From a virus, in the IMG/VR virus record IMGVR_UViG_3300030103_000123, positions 1-29,538 of that record: DNA of 29,538 bases. One strand, 5' to 3'. Below, piece after piece: positions 19,118 through 28,104 of the stretch; position 1 is the first letter of the stretch, and each line of letters starts with the position of its first letter. Under the pieces are notes generated by a model, which searched no databases, was not told the DNA's origin, and saw only the letters and a list, made by a program, of their open reading frames with translations. Position numbers and translations under genes: made by a program.

Positions 19118-21253
19118 ATGGCAGAAGAAGACATTCCTATGGAGGCAGAATCAGTATCTTTAGAAGATAGTGAGGATACAACAAAAACTGATGAGGGAAC
19201 AAATAATATGATCCCATTCATCATGGGTAAGTATTATAAAGCTGATGACTACCGAGATCAAGATGAACAGAGATGGTTGAAAGCGTACCGAAACTATAGA
19301 GGGCTCTATGGTTCAGATATACAATTTACTGAGGCAGAAAAATCTAGAGTTTTTATAAAAGTAACAAAGACAAAAACATTAGCAGCCTATGGTCAGATTG
19401 TTGATGTTTTATTTGCAAATAATAAATTTCCGTTGAGTATAGAGCCAACGGAGTTACCAGAAGGAGTAGCAAAAGATGTTTCATTCGATCCTAAAGAACC
19501 TGAAGGAATGGGCAGTAATCTCATGGAATCGCCTTATGGATTTCGTGGCGATGGCATGGATTTACCTAAGGGAGCAACTGAGAAGAGTTTACAAGAAAGG
19601 CTTGGTCCTTTGCAAGAAAAGTTGTCAGAAGTTGACAATCTTAAAGAAGAAGTTGGTAAAACGCCTACAGCGATAACATTTAGTCCTGCCATGATCGCAG
19701 CTAAATCTATGGAAAAGAAGATCATGGATCAGCTTGAAGAATCAGGAGCTAACAAACATTTAAGAAGCACAGCATTTGAGATGTCTTTATTTGGAACTGG
19801 GGTCATGAAAGGACCTTTTGCAACAGACAAAGAATATCCTAATTGGGGTGAAGATGGTGAATACGATCCAGTATTTAAAACTATACCTCAAGTGTCTCAT
19901 GTATCTGTATGGAACTTTTATCCTGATCCTGATGCAACAAACATGGATGACGCTCAGTATGTAATTGAAAGACATAAGATGTCTAGATCACAATTAAGAG
20001 CGTTAAAAAAGAGACCTCATTTTAGAGAGCAAGTCATAGAAGAGGCTATAGCTGCTGGAGAGAACTACGTAAAGAAATCTTGGGAAGACGATCTCTCTGA
20101 TTACGTATCTGAACATGACATCGAAAGATATGAGGTACTAGAGTATTGGGGTAATTGTGATGTTGATATGTTAGTAGAACAAGACATCGAAATACCAAAA
20201 GAGTTTGAAGCTCTAGACGAAATACAAATAAATGCATGGGTATGTAACGGTAAACTTTTAAGAATGGTTATTAATCCATTTAAACCGGCAAGAATACCTT
20301 ATGTAGCTGCACCATATGAACTAAATCCATATTCATTCTTTGGTGTAGGTATAGCAGAAAACATGGATGATACACAGACATTGATGAATGGCTTTATGAG
20401 AATGGCTGTTGATAATGCTGTATTATCAGGTAATCTTCTTATAGAAGTCGATGAAACAAACTTAGTGCCGGGTCAAGACTTATCTGTGTATCCGGGAAAG
20501 GTATTCAGAAGACAAGGAGGTGCTCCGGGACAAGCTATTTTTGGAACAAAGTTTCCTAATGTAGCTGGAGAAAACTTACAGTTGTTTGATAAGGCTAGAC
20601 AATTAGCAGATGAAAGTACGGGTTTACCTTCTTTTGCTCATGGTCAAACAGGTATATCAGGGGTAGGCAGAACTGCTTCAGGTATATCTATGCTGATGAA
20701 CGCTGCAAGTGGAAGTATAAAAACTGTTATTAAGAATGTAGATGACTATTTACTAAAACCTTTAGGCGAAGGCTTATTTAAATTTAATATGCAGTTTGAT
20801 TATGATCCTCAAATAAAAGGTGACTTAGAAGTAAAAGCTAGAGGCACAGAAAGTCTTATGGCTAACGAAGTTAGATCACAGAGACTTATGCAATTCTTAC
20901 AAGTATCTTCTAATCAAGCACTTGCACCATTTGCAAAATTCCAATATGTTATCCGTGAGATAGCTAAAGCTATGGATTTAGACCCTGACAAGGTTACAAA
21001 CAATATGGATGAAGCTGCCTTACAAGCAGAGTTAATGAAAGGATTTCAAGGACCCCAACAAGCTCAAGGTGCTCCAGCAGGAACAGACCCTAGTGATCCA
21101 ACAGGAGCAGGTGGAGGAACAATAGGTACGGGAGTAGCACCGACACCACAAGAGCAAGGATTTACAGGAAGAGATCAAAGTGGAGAACAAGCAAATACTC
21201 AGCCAACTCAAGGCGTTGGTCAACAACCCCAAGGTAATCCAACCGTTCAATGA
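19118..21253 (+). CDS. Portal protein (P22-like size class)
   Basis: A 711-residue portal, similar in length to the P22 portal. Typical features are the N-terminal RWLKAYRNYRGLYG, the SVWNFYPDPDATNMDDAQYV block, RMAVDNAVLSGN, the GVGRTASGISMLM segment, and a Gln/Gly/Pro-rich C-terminus. It forms the dodecameric DNA channel at one head vertex. ATG 19118 is taken; a TTG at 19106 lies within terminase. The disordered C-terminal codons overlap the next gene by 74 bases. Confidence 0.88.
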   Translation: MAEEDIPMEAESVSLEDSEDTTKTDEGTNNMIPFIMGKYYKADDYRDQDEQRWLKAYRNYRGLYGSDIQFTEAEKSRVFIKVTKTKTLAAYGQIVDVLFANNKFPLSIEPTELPEGVAKDVSFDPKEPEGMGSNLMESPYGFRGDGMDLPKGATEKSLQERLGPLQEKLSEVDNLKEEVGKTPTAITFSPAMIAAKSMEKKIMDQLEESGANKHLRSTAFEMSLFGTGVMKGPFATDKEYPNWGEDGEYDPVFKTIPQVSHVSVWNFYPDPDATNMDDAQYVIERHKMSRSQLRALKKRPHFREQVIEEAIAAGENYVKKSWEDDLSDYVSEHDIERYEVLEYWGNCDVDMLVEQDIEIPKEFEALDEIQINAWVCNGKLLRMVINPFKPARIPYVAAPYELNPYSFFGVGIAENMDDTQTLMNGFMRMAVDNAVLSGNLLIEVDETNLVPGQDLSVYPGKVFRRQGGAPGQAIFGTKFPNVAGENLQLFDKARQLADESTGLPSFAHGQTGISGVGRTASGISMLMNAASGSIKTVIKNVDDYLLKPLGEGLFKFNMQFDYDPQIKGDLEVKARGTESLMANEVRSQRLMQFLQVSSNQALAPFAKFQYVIREIAKAMDLDPDKVTNNMDEAALQAELMKGFQGPQQAQGAPAGTDPSDPTGAGGGTIGTGVAPTPQEQGFTGRDQSGEQANTQPTQGVGQQPQGNPTVQ

Positions 21254-21392
21254 TTACTTGGATTATAAGATTAGTGAACAACATAAAATTATGGAACAAT
21301 CTGAAGACTTAATTACATTACATAGAGCACAAGGATATATAATGGCATTAAAAAGATTAAAGATGTTACGAGATGAGGTAAATGCAAAATAG
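21180..21392 (+). CDS. Small conserved protein after portal
   Basis: A 70-residue protein with a GTG start after AGGAAG. LKALVNNPKVIQPFNDYLDY and LHRAQGYIMALKRLKMLRDE are helical and match a short family that I recall directly behind portal genes in marine phages. A role in the connector or in head assembly is plausible. It overlaps the portal by 74 bases and the next gene by 11. Confidence 0.65.
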   Translation: MENKQILSQLKALVNNPKVIQPFNDYLDYKISEQHKIMEQSEDLITLHRAQGYIMALKRLKMLRDEVNAK

Positions 21393-23244
21393 TTTAAATG
21401 ATCAGATGGATACTTTGTTTAAGCCTAGTAATGTTCAAACTTTAGATGAAACAGTAGATGATTTTAAAGAAATAGGTACAGGTGTTCTAACAGGAACGAT
21501 AGCTATTCCTTCTGATATTGTAACAGGTGCAGAGATGGCTAATACTTTTTTAGCTGACTACACTAACAATCCTATGGCTATGTTATTAAAAGATAACTTA
21601 CAGACATTAGAAAAACAATATGGCAGAGGAGCATTTGATAAAGGGTTTGAAGAAATAACAGGAATAAAATCAGATGTAGCAAATCCAAATCAACTTGTAG
21701 GAGAAATACTTTCGCCAACAGGAGCTTTTCTAACGCCTTTAAAATTAACAAAAAAGTTATCTGATACTGCATCGGGTATATATGATACGATAAAAAATAC
21801 ATTATCTAAGAGTGACTTTGTAAAAAGTGATTTAGTTACAGAGGGTGGTTATGCTGATCCTATAATGAACATACCTAGAAAAGATGTAGACATAAATAAA
21901 CCAAAGATAGATTTTAATATAGTTGGAGAAAATACATTTATAGGAAGAGATAGAGCAGATAAGTATAGAGAGGCAGAATATAAAGCGTTAGTAGAATCTG
22001 GTACTGCTAAAAGAGAGCAAGTTCCTAGTGATCCTACAGGAATAAAAGATCGTAATACTAGAGAAGCTATATCTAAAAAAAATTATGATATGCTGACACT
22101 ACCTCAAAAACAAAAATTATACCAAGAGACAGGGGTATATAGAGGGGTTGACGGAAAACTTAGATACGCTTTAGACACAAAAGAAGCCACACTAAAAATT
22201 GAAAATTTTAAAAGAGACGGAGATACTTTGTTAGTTGAGAGTCTTCCAACAAATACTAAGTTAAAAGATATTTTAAATTATGAAGATTTATTTAATTCAT
22301 ATCAATTGCCAATAAAAATTGATGGTTTTGAATTTGGTTCTATGAGAGATATTAAAATAGAAGTAGTTCCTGCAAAAGAATTAAAAAATAAAACAGCGGC
22401 AAGTTATAATCCATACACAGATACAATTAGAATATCTTCAAATACTTCAGATAATATACTAACTGACGTAATGCACGAAGTTCAACACGCAGTTCAGTTT
22501 AGAGAGGGTTTTGATTCTGGATCAAGTGTAGCTGCTGAAATAAAAAAAATATCTCCTGATGTATTTAATAACAAAAATCAAATCGTAGGAGGCTATAGAC
22601 ATGACAGCGTATTACTAAAAAGAAAACAGAGAAACGAATTAAATGAATTATTTAATAATTTTAATGACACAACTAAAGATATTTTAAGTAATACTTATTT
22701 TTTAAATTTTAAAAATTTAACAGGTGAGGCTAAGACTCTATTAAAACAAAAGTATAAAAATTTAAATGAAGAAGAATTAGGTTTTCTTGCAGACGCAATA
22801 TCATCTGATCCAAAAGAAAAAATAAAACAATTAAAAACGGGTATAGAGGATATGACAACTACTCTAGCCAAAAGAGAAAAAGAAAGTTATTTAAAATATG
22901 GTGATTTATTTTTAAAAGTTGACCCTATGGAAGATATGGGTAAGTTTAGTTTTAGTGATGCTAACATAATAAATCTATTAGCTGATTTTAAACCTTTTAA
23001 AGAATACATGAAAAAAAGAATAGACAATTTAGTAGAAGAAGAAAAGTTAAATAAAATATATGATAAGGCTGAGACAGCATACTATGGAAAGGCTGGAGAG
23101 GTAGAAGCTAGATTTGCAGAGACTAGAAAGAACTTTGTTAATCTTATACCTGAAGAAGAACAATTTTACAAATCAGTAGGAACTAATATTCCTTTAGACA
23201 CAAGAGCTAGAAGAATAGATACTATGGCAAAAGAGGGTAAATAA
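21382..23244 (+). CDS. Large virion-type protein with HExxH LPD23-like metallopeptidase domain
   Basis: A 620-residue protein. The first 150 residues (LTGTIAIPSDIVTGAEMANT and following) look like a structural N-terminus. From about 245, GVYRGVDGKLRYALDTKEA starts a region resembling the large polyvalent protein domain LPD23. HEVQH at 365-369 is an HExxH zinc-peptidase motif, and AGEVEAR (572-577) supplies a candidate third ligand. Such domains are usually delivered with phage DNA or plasmids. Among head genes, it may be an ejected internal protein or a protease acting in assembly. Confidence 0.7.
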   Translation: MQNSLNDQMDTLFKPSNVQTLDETVDDFKEIGTGVLTGTIAIPSDIVTGAEMANTFLADYTNNPMAMLLKDNLQTLEKQYGRGAFDKGFEEITGIKSDVANPNQLVGEILSPTGAFLTPLKLTKKLSDTASGIYDTIKNTLSKSDFVKSDLVTEGGYADPIMNIPRKDVDINKPKIDFNIVGENTFIGRDRADKYREAEYKALVESGTAKREQVPSDPTGIKDRNTREAISKKNYDMLTLPQKQKLYQETGVYRGVDGKLRYALDTKEATLKIENFKRDGDTLLVESLPTNTKLKDILNYEDLFNSYQLPIKIDGFEFGSMRDIKIEVVPAKELKNKTAASYNPYTDTIRISSNTSDNILTDVMHEVQHAVQFREGFDSGSSVAAEIKKISPDVFNNKNQIVGGYRHDSVLLKRKQRNELNELFNNFNDTTKDILSNTYFLNFKNLTGEAKTLLKQKYKNLNEEELGFLADAISSDPKEKIKQLKTGIEDMTTTLAKREKESYLKYGDLFLKVDPMEDMGKFSFSDANIINLLADFKPFKEYMKKRIDNLVEEEKLNKIYDKAETAYYGKAGEVEARFAETRKNFVNLIPEEEQFYKSVGTNIPLDTRARRIDTMAKEGK

Positions 23245-23245
23245 T

Positions 23246-24784
23246 ATGACTGAAGTAATGGACATGTCAAAACTAATAGCTGCGGCTAAAGAAAAGGGTC
23301 TTAGCGAAGAAGAGTTTAGAGCTTTACTACCTTTGATGATTGAAGCTCAAGATTTAATAAATAAAGATAGAATGAAAAAAGCCAAAGGTGGAGATATAGG
23401 ACAACAAATGGAGATGTTCCAAGACGGTGGTCTAAAAGATGAAGGGGGAACAAAAGACCCTGTATCAGGCAATGATGTACCTCCGGGAGCTACGCAAGAA
23501 GAAGTAAGAGACGATATCCCAGCACAATTAAGTGAAGGGGAGTTTGTATTTCCAGCAGATGTTGTAAGATATATTGGTTTAGAGAAGTTAATGACCATGA
23601 GACAAGAAGCAAAGATGGGTCTCAAGATGATGGATAAGATGGGTCAGATGGGTAACTCAGAAGAAGCAACCATGCCGGATGATATGCCATTTAGTATAAT
23701 AGACATTGAAATAGCTGAAGATGATGACGAAGAAGAAGATAAAGATAAAACAATAAAAGCTAATACAGGAACTTATGTACCACCTGCAATAGCAGAACCT
23801 GCCCAATCATTTAGATATGCTCCAACAACAAATCAACCAAAAAAAGAAGGAAGAGCAACCTTTGCTAGTCTAATGGGAGATGTAGGAGGTCCTGACGAGT
23901 ATAGAACATTTATAAATGATCAAGGAGTAGAGATACAAGTTCCATATAAGAACGATGAGTTATTTACTGGATTTACTGTTCCTGAAGGATTTTACCCAAA
24001 GACAGAAGAAGTTAAATCTGAAAGAGTTACAAGTACAAAAGTAGATACAGCAAAAGTAGACCCCGAAGTTTCTGATGGTGATGATGGAGATGACTTTGCT
24101 ACATTGGGTGGAGCAAGGGTAGATGTAGGAGGCAGAGAGTTTGCTTTAGGCTATAATTTTGATGGTTCTATTACATTAACTGATCCAAAAACAAAAGAAT
24201 CTCAAACATATGCTAAAGACAATCCAATAACGCAAGATGTTAAAGCTGTAACAACTAATCAAATAGTTGAACTAGGTAGAGTGTTGCCTGCAGGAATGAC
24301 AACAACTGCAATAAACAAAGGATTACAAAAAATTGGAATTAATGTACCGGGAAATACTAAGCTAGATGATATTAAACAAAAGGCTATAGATGCTAAAAAC
24401 AGATTAGATAATACTTTTTCTTTAGTTGGCACAGACCCAAGTTCAATAGTAGGAAAAGATATGAAAGGTATACAAGAAGGATTACAACGTGATGTCAAAC
24501 CCACTACATCTGCAGGAATAGGTGCAAAAGGACAGCAGTTAACTATGCAAGATTTAGCAGATGCTGTTTCAGATGATACAGGAAAAGTTGGTTCTAGCGT
24601 TCCATCTGGAGATGACAGTTTTGGAACACAAACTGAAGGTGAGGGAATAGGTGGTTATGAAGAAGAAGATACACCTGCCTCTCTATCAGGAATTGGAGGA
24701 TTCAAACAAGGTGGACTTGCAAAGAAAAAGAAAAAGACTAAAGTTAAGAAAAAGAAGCGAAGTGGATTAGCTTCTAAAAAATAA
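23246..24784 (+). CDS. Conserved marine-phage virion-associated protein, unknown
   Basis: A 512-residue protein. The N-terminal third has a highly recognisable block: QMEMFQDGGLKDEGG, PVSGNDVPPGATQEEVRDDI and QLSEGEFVFPADVVRYIGLE, which recurs in many marine phages beside portal and scaffold genes. An acidic linker (EDDDEEEDKDK), a long variable region and a C-terminal poly-Lys tail with a KQGGLAKKKKK element follow. Probably a head or internal virion protein; the function is unknown. Confidence 0.75.
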   Translation: MTEVMDMSKLIAAAKEKGLSEEEFRALLPLMIEAQDLINKDRMKKAKGGDIGQQMEMFQDGGLKDEGGTKDPVSGNDVPPGATQEEVRDDIPAQLSEGEFVFPADVVRYIGLEKLMTMRQEAKMGLKMMDKMGQMGNSEEATMPDDMPFSIIDIEIAEDDDEEEDKDKTIKANTGTYVPPAIAEPAQSFRYAPTTNQPKKEGRATFASLMGDVGGPDEYRTFINDQGVEIQVPYKNDELFTGFTVPEGFYPKTEEVKSERVTSTKVDTAKVDPEVSDGDDGDDFATLGGARVDVGGREFALGYNFDGSITLTDPKTKESQTYAKDNPITQDVKAVTTNQIVELGRVLPAGMTTTAINKGLQKIGINVPGNTKLDDIKQKAIDAKNRLDNTFSLVGTDPSSIVGKDMKGIQEGLQRDVKPTTSAGIGAKGQQLTMQDLADAVSDDTGKVGSSVPSGDDSFGTQTEGEGIGGYEEEDTPASLSGIGGFKQGGLAKKKKKTKVKKKKRSGLASKK

Positions 24785-24845
24785 TCCACATATGTACTAG
24801 CTACTTATCCCCCGAGTGATGGCTACGATAACCCTAGGAGTAAAA

Positions 24846-25721
24846 ATGGCAGAGCAAGCTAAAGAAATGGTGAAAGAGGCTACACCAACAAAAAAAGCAT
24901 TTATGAGTAGACCTTATTCTCAAGACGAGAGATTAAAGAAAGATGAAGCAGAGTTAGAACAGCTTCTCAAAGAGCAAAAAGGTGAACAAGAAGCACCTAC
25001 TGAAGAGGTCAAGGAAGAAGAGCCTACAAGTGCCGAAGAGAAAACCTTTAAAAAACGTTATGGCGATTTAAGAAGGCACACTCAAGAAAAAGAAAAAGAC
25101 TTTCAAAAGCAAATAGACGAACTGAAAAGTCAGTTGTCTCAAGCTACCACGAAGGAAATGAAGTTACCCAAGTCTGATGAAGATATAGATGCATGGGCAA
25201 AAGAGTATCCTGATGTAGCCAAGATTGTTGAAACAATAGCTATGAAGAAAGCTAGAGAACAATCAGAAGATTTAGAAAAGAAACTTAAAGAAATAAATGA
25301 GTTCAATCAAACTACTAAAAAAGAAAAGGCAGAGGTTGAACTAATGAGAATACATCCTGACTTTGATCAAATCAGAGAAAGTGATGATTTCCATAATTGG
25401 GCAGAAGAACAGCCGAAATGGGTGCAAAACGCTTTGTATGAAAATCAAGAAGATGCAAAGTCAGCGGCAAGAGCAATAGACCTATATAAAGTAGATAGAG
25501 GTATAACTGCTAATAAAGCGTCTAATAATGATAAAGAGGCTGCAACTCAAGTAAAGACAAAAGCATCAAAAACTAATCCTACAGTTGATGGTACAAAGAA
25601 GATAAAAGAATCTGATGTACAAAAAATGTCAGCTAATGAGTATGAGAAAAAATCTGATGTAATTATGGAAGCAATACGGTCTGGCAACTTTATATATGAT
25701 GTATCGGGTTCAGCTAGATAA
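24846..25721 (+). CDS. Scaffold protein (head assembly)
   Basis: A 291-residue acidic, highly helical protein just before the coat gene. Long charged heptad-like stretches (KKRYGDLRRHTQEKEKDFQK and others) and the motif PDFDQIRESDDFHNWAEEQP are typical of phage scaffolds, which template the prohead and then leave. ATG 24846 is preferred over 24816 because TAGGAG precedes it. Assignment rests on position and composition. Confidence 0.75.
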   Translation: MAEQAKEMVKEATPTKKAFMSRPYSQDERLKKDEAELEQLLKEQKGEQEAPTEEVKEEEPTSAEEKTFKKRYGDLRRHTQEKEKDFQKQIDELKSQLSQATTKEMKLPKSDEDIDAWAKEYPDVAKIVETIAMKKAREQSEDLEKKLKEINEFNQTTKKEKAEVELMRIHPDFDQIRESDDFHNWAEEQPKWVQNALYENQEDAKSAARAIDLYKVDRGITANKASNNDKEAATQVKTKASKTNPTVDGTKKIKESDVQKMSANEYEKKSDVIMEAIRSGNFIYDVSGSAR

Positions 25722-25725
25722 GGTA

Positions 25726-25753
25726 TTGACAAAACAGTATTTATAGGTATAAC
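25726..25753 (+). promoter_or_regulatory. Sigma-70 promoter for the coat gene
   Basis: TTGACA, a 16-bp spacer and TATAAC, directly behind the scaffold stop. The predicted start near 25760 gives a leader of about 197 nt. A private promoter would raise coat expression over its neighbours. Confidence 0.65.
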
Positions 25754-25770
25754 TATATACATATCTATAA

Positions 25771-25927
25771 GTGTGACCCCTCGTTTGAGGATACTCACAC
25801 ATTTTACCGACTTTAAAGACCACCCACTTATGTGAGCCTACACATGGTTAGCTACCATACGTACAACCTCAAACATGAATGGTCCTTATAAAGTATATTT
25901 GACTAAAATAGTACACCTTCTGTGTGC
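25771..25927 (+). other. Structured 5' leader of the coat gene
   Basis: The leader holds several exact pairings. A local hairpin pairs GTGTGA with TCACAC (25771-25800). A long-range helix pairs GTTTGAGG (25783-25790) with CCTCAAAC (25867-25874). CTCACA (25794-25799) can pair with TGTGAG (25831-25836). ATGGT-TAGCT-ACCAT lies at 25844-25858, and GTACAC-CTTCT-GTGTGC at 25911-25927, just before the ribosome site. Some pairings exclude each other. Candidate RNA regulator. Confidence 0.45.
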
Positions 25928-25956
25928 ATTTGTGAAATGTTATAAAGGAGAATAAA

Positions 25957-27060
25957 ATGGCATTTTCAAAAGTAGCAGGTTATGGTAATCTACCTAACGG
26001 TAATTTTAGTCCTATTATTTACAGCAAACAGGTGCAACTTGCATTCCGTAAGTCATCTATTGTTGAAGCAATTACTAACTCCGATTATTTCGGTGAAATT
26101 GCTAATATGGGCGATTCTGTTAAGGTTATCAAAGAACCTGAAATTACCGTCAAGTCTTATGCTAGAGGTACAACTATTACACCTCAAGACCTTGACGATG
26201 AGGAGTTCTCATTAACCATTGATAAAGCTAACTACTTTGCTTTCAAGGTTGATGATATTGAAGAAGCTCACTCTCACGTAAACTTTTCTTCACTAGCAAG
26301 TGACAGAGCAGCTTACAGACTATCTGACCAATTTGACCAAGAAGTTCTTGGCTATATGTCAGGTTTTAAGCAATCAGCTATACATGGAGCAGCAGACACT
26401 GTAAATGATACCGTTAACGGTGTAAAAGCAGTATCAACTGCATCTAGTGGTGCTAACTTAGTAGGTGCTGAATTACTAGCATCTATGTCATTAGACGCAT
26501 CAGACTTTACAGCAGAGGATGGAAGTGCAGGTTCTGCCAATAATTCTATCGGTATTAAGCCAAGAGTTCCGGGTCAGACAACTGCAACCATGCATGCTAC
26601 TACTGGTGGTTTAGCAAGTCCACTGCAAATTATTGCACGTATGGCTAGACTATTGGATCAACAGAATGTTGACTCCCAAGGTCGTTGGTTAGTAATGGAC
26701 CCTGTAATGGTTGAAGTATTGAAGGATGAAGATTCAAGATTATTGAACTCAGACTTTGGTGGTTCAGGACTACAGAATGGTCTTGTGATAAATAACCTAC
26801 ATGGTTTTCAAATTTATCAATCCAACAATTTACCTTCATTAGGAACAGGTCCTTCTACAACAGGTGGTCCTAACACTTCTAACTTAGGTATCATTGTTGC
26901 TGGACACAGTTCAGCAGTAGCTACTGCAGAGCAGATCAACAAAACAGAGTCTTACAGAGACCCTGATTCATTTGCTGACATTGTTCGTGGTATGCATTTG
27001 TATGGCAGAAAGATTCTCAGACCTGAGGCAATCGTTACTGCTGCTTATAACTTAGCGTAA
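25957..27060 (+). CDS. Major capsid (coat) protein, P22-coat-like
   Basis: A 367-residue HK97-fold type coat protein. Its N-terminus (NFSPIIYSKQVQLAFRKSSI, then GEIANMGDSVKVIK), the block FAFKVDDIEEAHSHVNFSSL and the C-terminal YGRKILRPEAIVTA resemble P22-type coat proteins of marine podoviruses. It has its own promoter and a strong AAAGGAG site. It follows the scaffold, completing the head set with portal and terminase. Confidence 0.88.
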   Translation: MAFSKVAGYGNLPNGNFSPIIYSKQVQLAFRKSSIVEAITNSDYFGEIANMGDSVKVIKEPEITVKSYARGTTITPQDLDDEEFSLTIDKANYFAFKVDDIEEAHSHVNFSSLASDRAAYRLSDQFDQEVLGYMSGFKQSAIHGAADTVNDTVNGVKAVSTASSGANLVGAELLASMSLDASDFTAEDGSAGSANNSIGIKPRVPGQTTATMHATTGGLASPLQIIARMARLLDQQNVDSQGRWLVMDPVMVEVLKDEDSRLLNSDFGGSGLQNGLVINNLHGFQIYQSNNLPSLGTGPSTTGGPNTSNLGIIVAGHSSAVATAEQINKTESYRDPDSFADIVRGMHLYGRKILRPEAIVTAAYNLA

Positions 27061-27071
27061 GGGAGGTATAA

Positions 27072-27557
27072 ATGGCTACAATTACGAGTTTATTATTACC
27101 TGCTCACGGTAATAGTTCAAGAGGTAGAGTACCTTATCAGATACAGAAGACTATTGATCTAACTGCACAAGCAATTTCTTGTACAGCAGGTGATGTAGTT
27201 CAGTGCTTAACAATTCCTGCGAATACTAAAATAATTACGGCAGGTTTTCAAGTTGTTGAAAGTGCTACTATGAATACAGGTACTAATGCTACTGCAACTT
27301 TAGGAACAGCAGATGCAGATGAATATGTAACTGCATTTGACATTGATGGTGCTGCAGATGGAGCTTATGCTCCAAGTGTAACAGTATCAGCAGATGTTGT
27401 TCTAGCTACAGCAGATACGCTTGACCTTACTTTTGCAGGAGATGGTGCAACCTTTACTGCAGGTAAAATAAGAGTCTATGCGATATTAGCTGATGTCAGT
27501 GACATGGGTGGCGATGGTTTCAACGCCAACGAAGTTGACAGAGACACTTTAGCATAA
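27072..27557 (+). CDS. Capsid decoration / head fibre-type protein
   Basis: A 161-residue beta-rich, Ala/Thr/Asp-rich acidic protein with VPYQIQKTIDLTAQAISCTA and VVQCLTIPANTKIITAGFQV, a pattern I know from proteins encoded directly after marine phage coat genes. Likely decorates the head surface. It follows an AGGGAGG site 12 bases after coat and ends before the terminator. Confidence 0.65.
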   Translation: MATITSLLLPAHGNSSRGRVPYQIQKTIDLTAQAISCTAGDVVQCLTIPANTKIITAGFQVVESATMNTGTNATATLGTADADEYVTAFDIDGAADGAYAPSVTVSADVVLATADTLDLTFAGDGATFTAGKIRVYAILADVSDMGGDGFNANEVDRDTLA

Positions 27558-27587
27558 CTTATTTTTTATAAGTATATGTATGCGTTT

Positions 27588-27617
27588 AGAGGGGGTGGGG
27601 TAACTCATCCCCTTTTT
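27588..27617 (+). terminator. Strong intrinsic terminator after the coat operon
   Basis: AGGGGGTGGG and CTCATCCCCT form a 10-bp stem (two G-U pairs) closed by a GTAA loop, a GNRA tetraloop, then TTTTT. It closes the coat and decoration transcript. A smaller AT hairpin (ACTTAT/ATAAGT, 27557-27573) precedes it. Confidence 0.9.
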
Positions 27618-27634
27618 ACTATAAGGATTTAAAG

Positions 27635-28093
27635 ATGGCAATAACAACAGCTTTGTGTACAAGTTTTAAAACTGAATTGTTGGGAGGCATTCACGATTTA
27701 GATTCTCATACAATTAAACTAGCTTTAATAAAACCTTCTCCTTCAGGAACATATGATAAGACTACAACTAATTATTCAAACGTAACTGGAAATTCAGACG
27801 AAACCACAGGAACTAATTATTCTGCAGGTGGACAAACTTTGGATAATATATCTATTTCTAGTGATGCTTCTTCAGGTAGAGCCTTTGTTGACATAGACGA
27901 TGAAGTATTTTCTAACGTAACGTGTCAAGCTTCAGGTTGTATTATTTACAACGCAAGTGCTTCAAATAAAGCTATTGCAGTTATAGATTTTAATGGTACG
28001 GTGTCTGCAACAGCAGGTGACTTAACCGTTCAATTTCCCGCTATAGGTTCTGGTGGTGCAACTGCAATCATAAGACTAGACCCCCCATCTTAA
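27635..28093 (+). CDS. Conserved phage structural protein, unknown
   Basis: A 152-residue beta-rich protein: CTSFKTELLGGIHDLDSHTI, then LALIKPSPSGTYDKTTTNYS, a VTCQASGCIIYN block and an AIAVIDFNGTVSATAGDLTV ending. This matches a family often encoded between head and tail-fibre genes. Probably a virion component. It follows TAAGGATTTAAAG just after the terminator, so its promoter or read-through source is unclear. Confidence 0.65.
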   Translation: MAITTALCTSFKTELLGGIHDLDSHTIKLALIKPSPSGTYDKTTTNYSNVTGNSDETTGTNYSAGGQTLDNISISSDASSGRAFVDIDDEVFSNVTCQASGCIIYNASASNKAIAVIDFNGTVSATAGDLTVQFPAIGSGGATAIIRLDPPS

Positions 28094-28104
28094 TAGGTAC
28101 ATAA

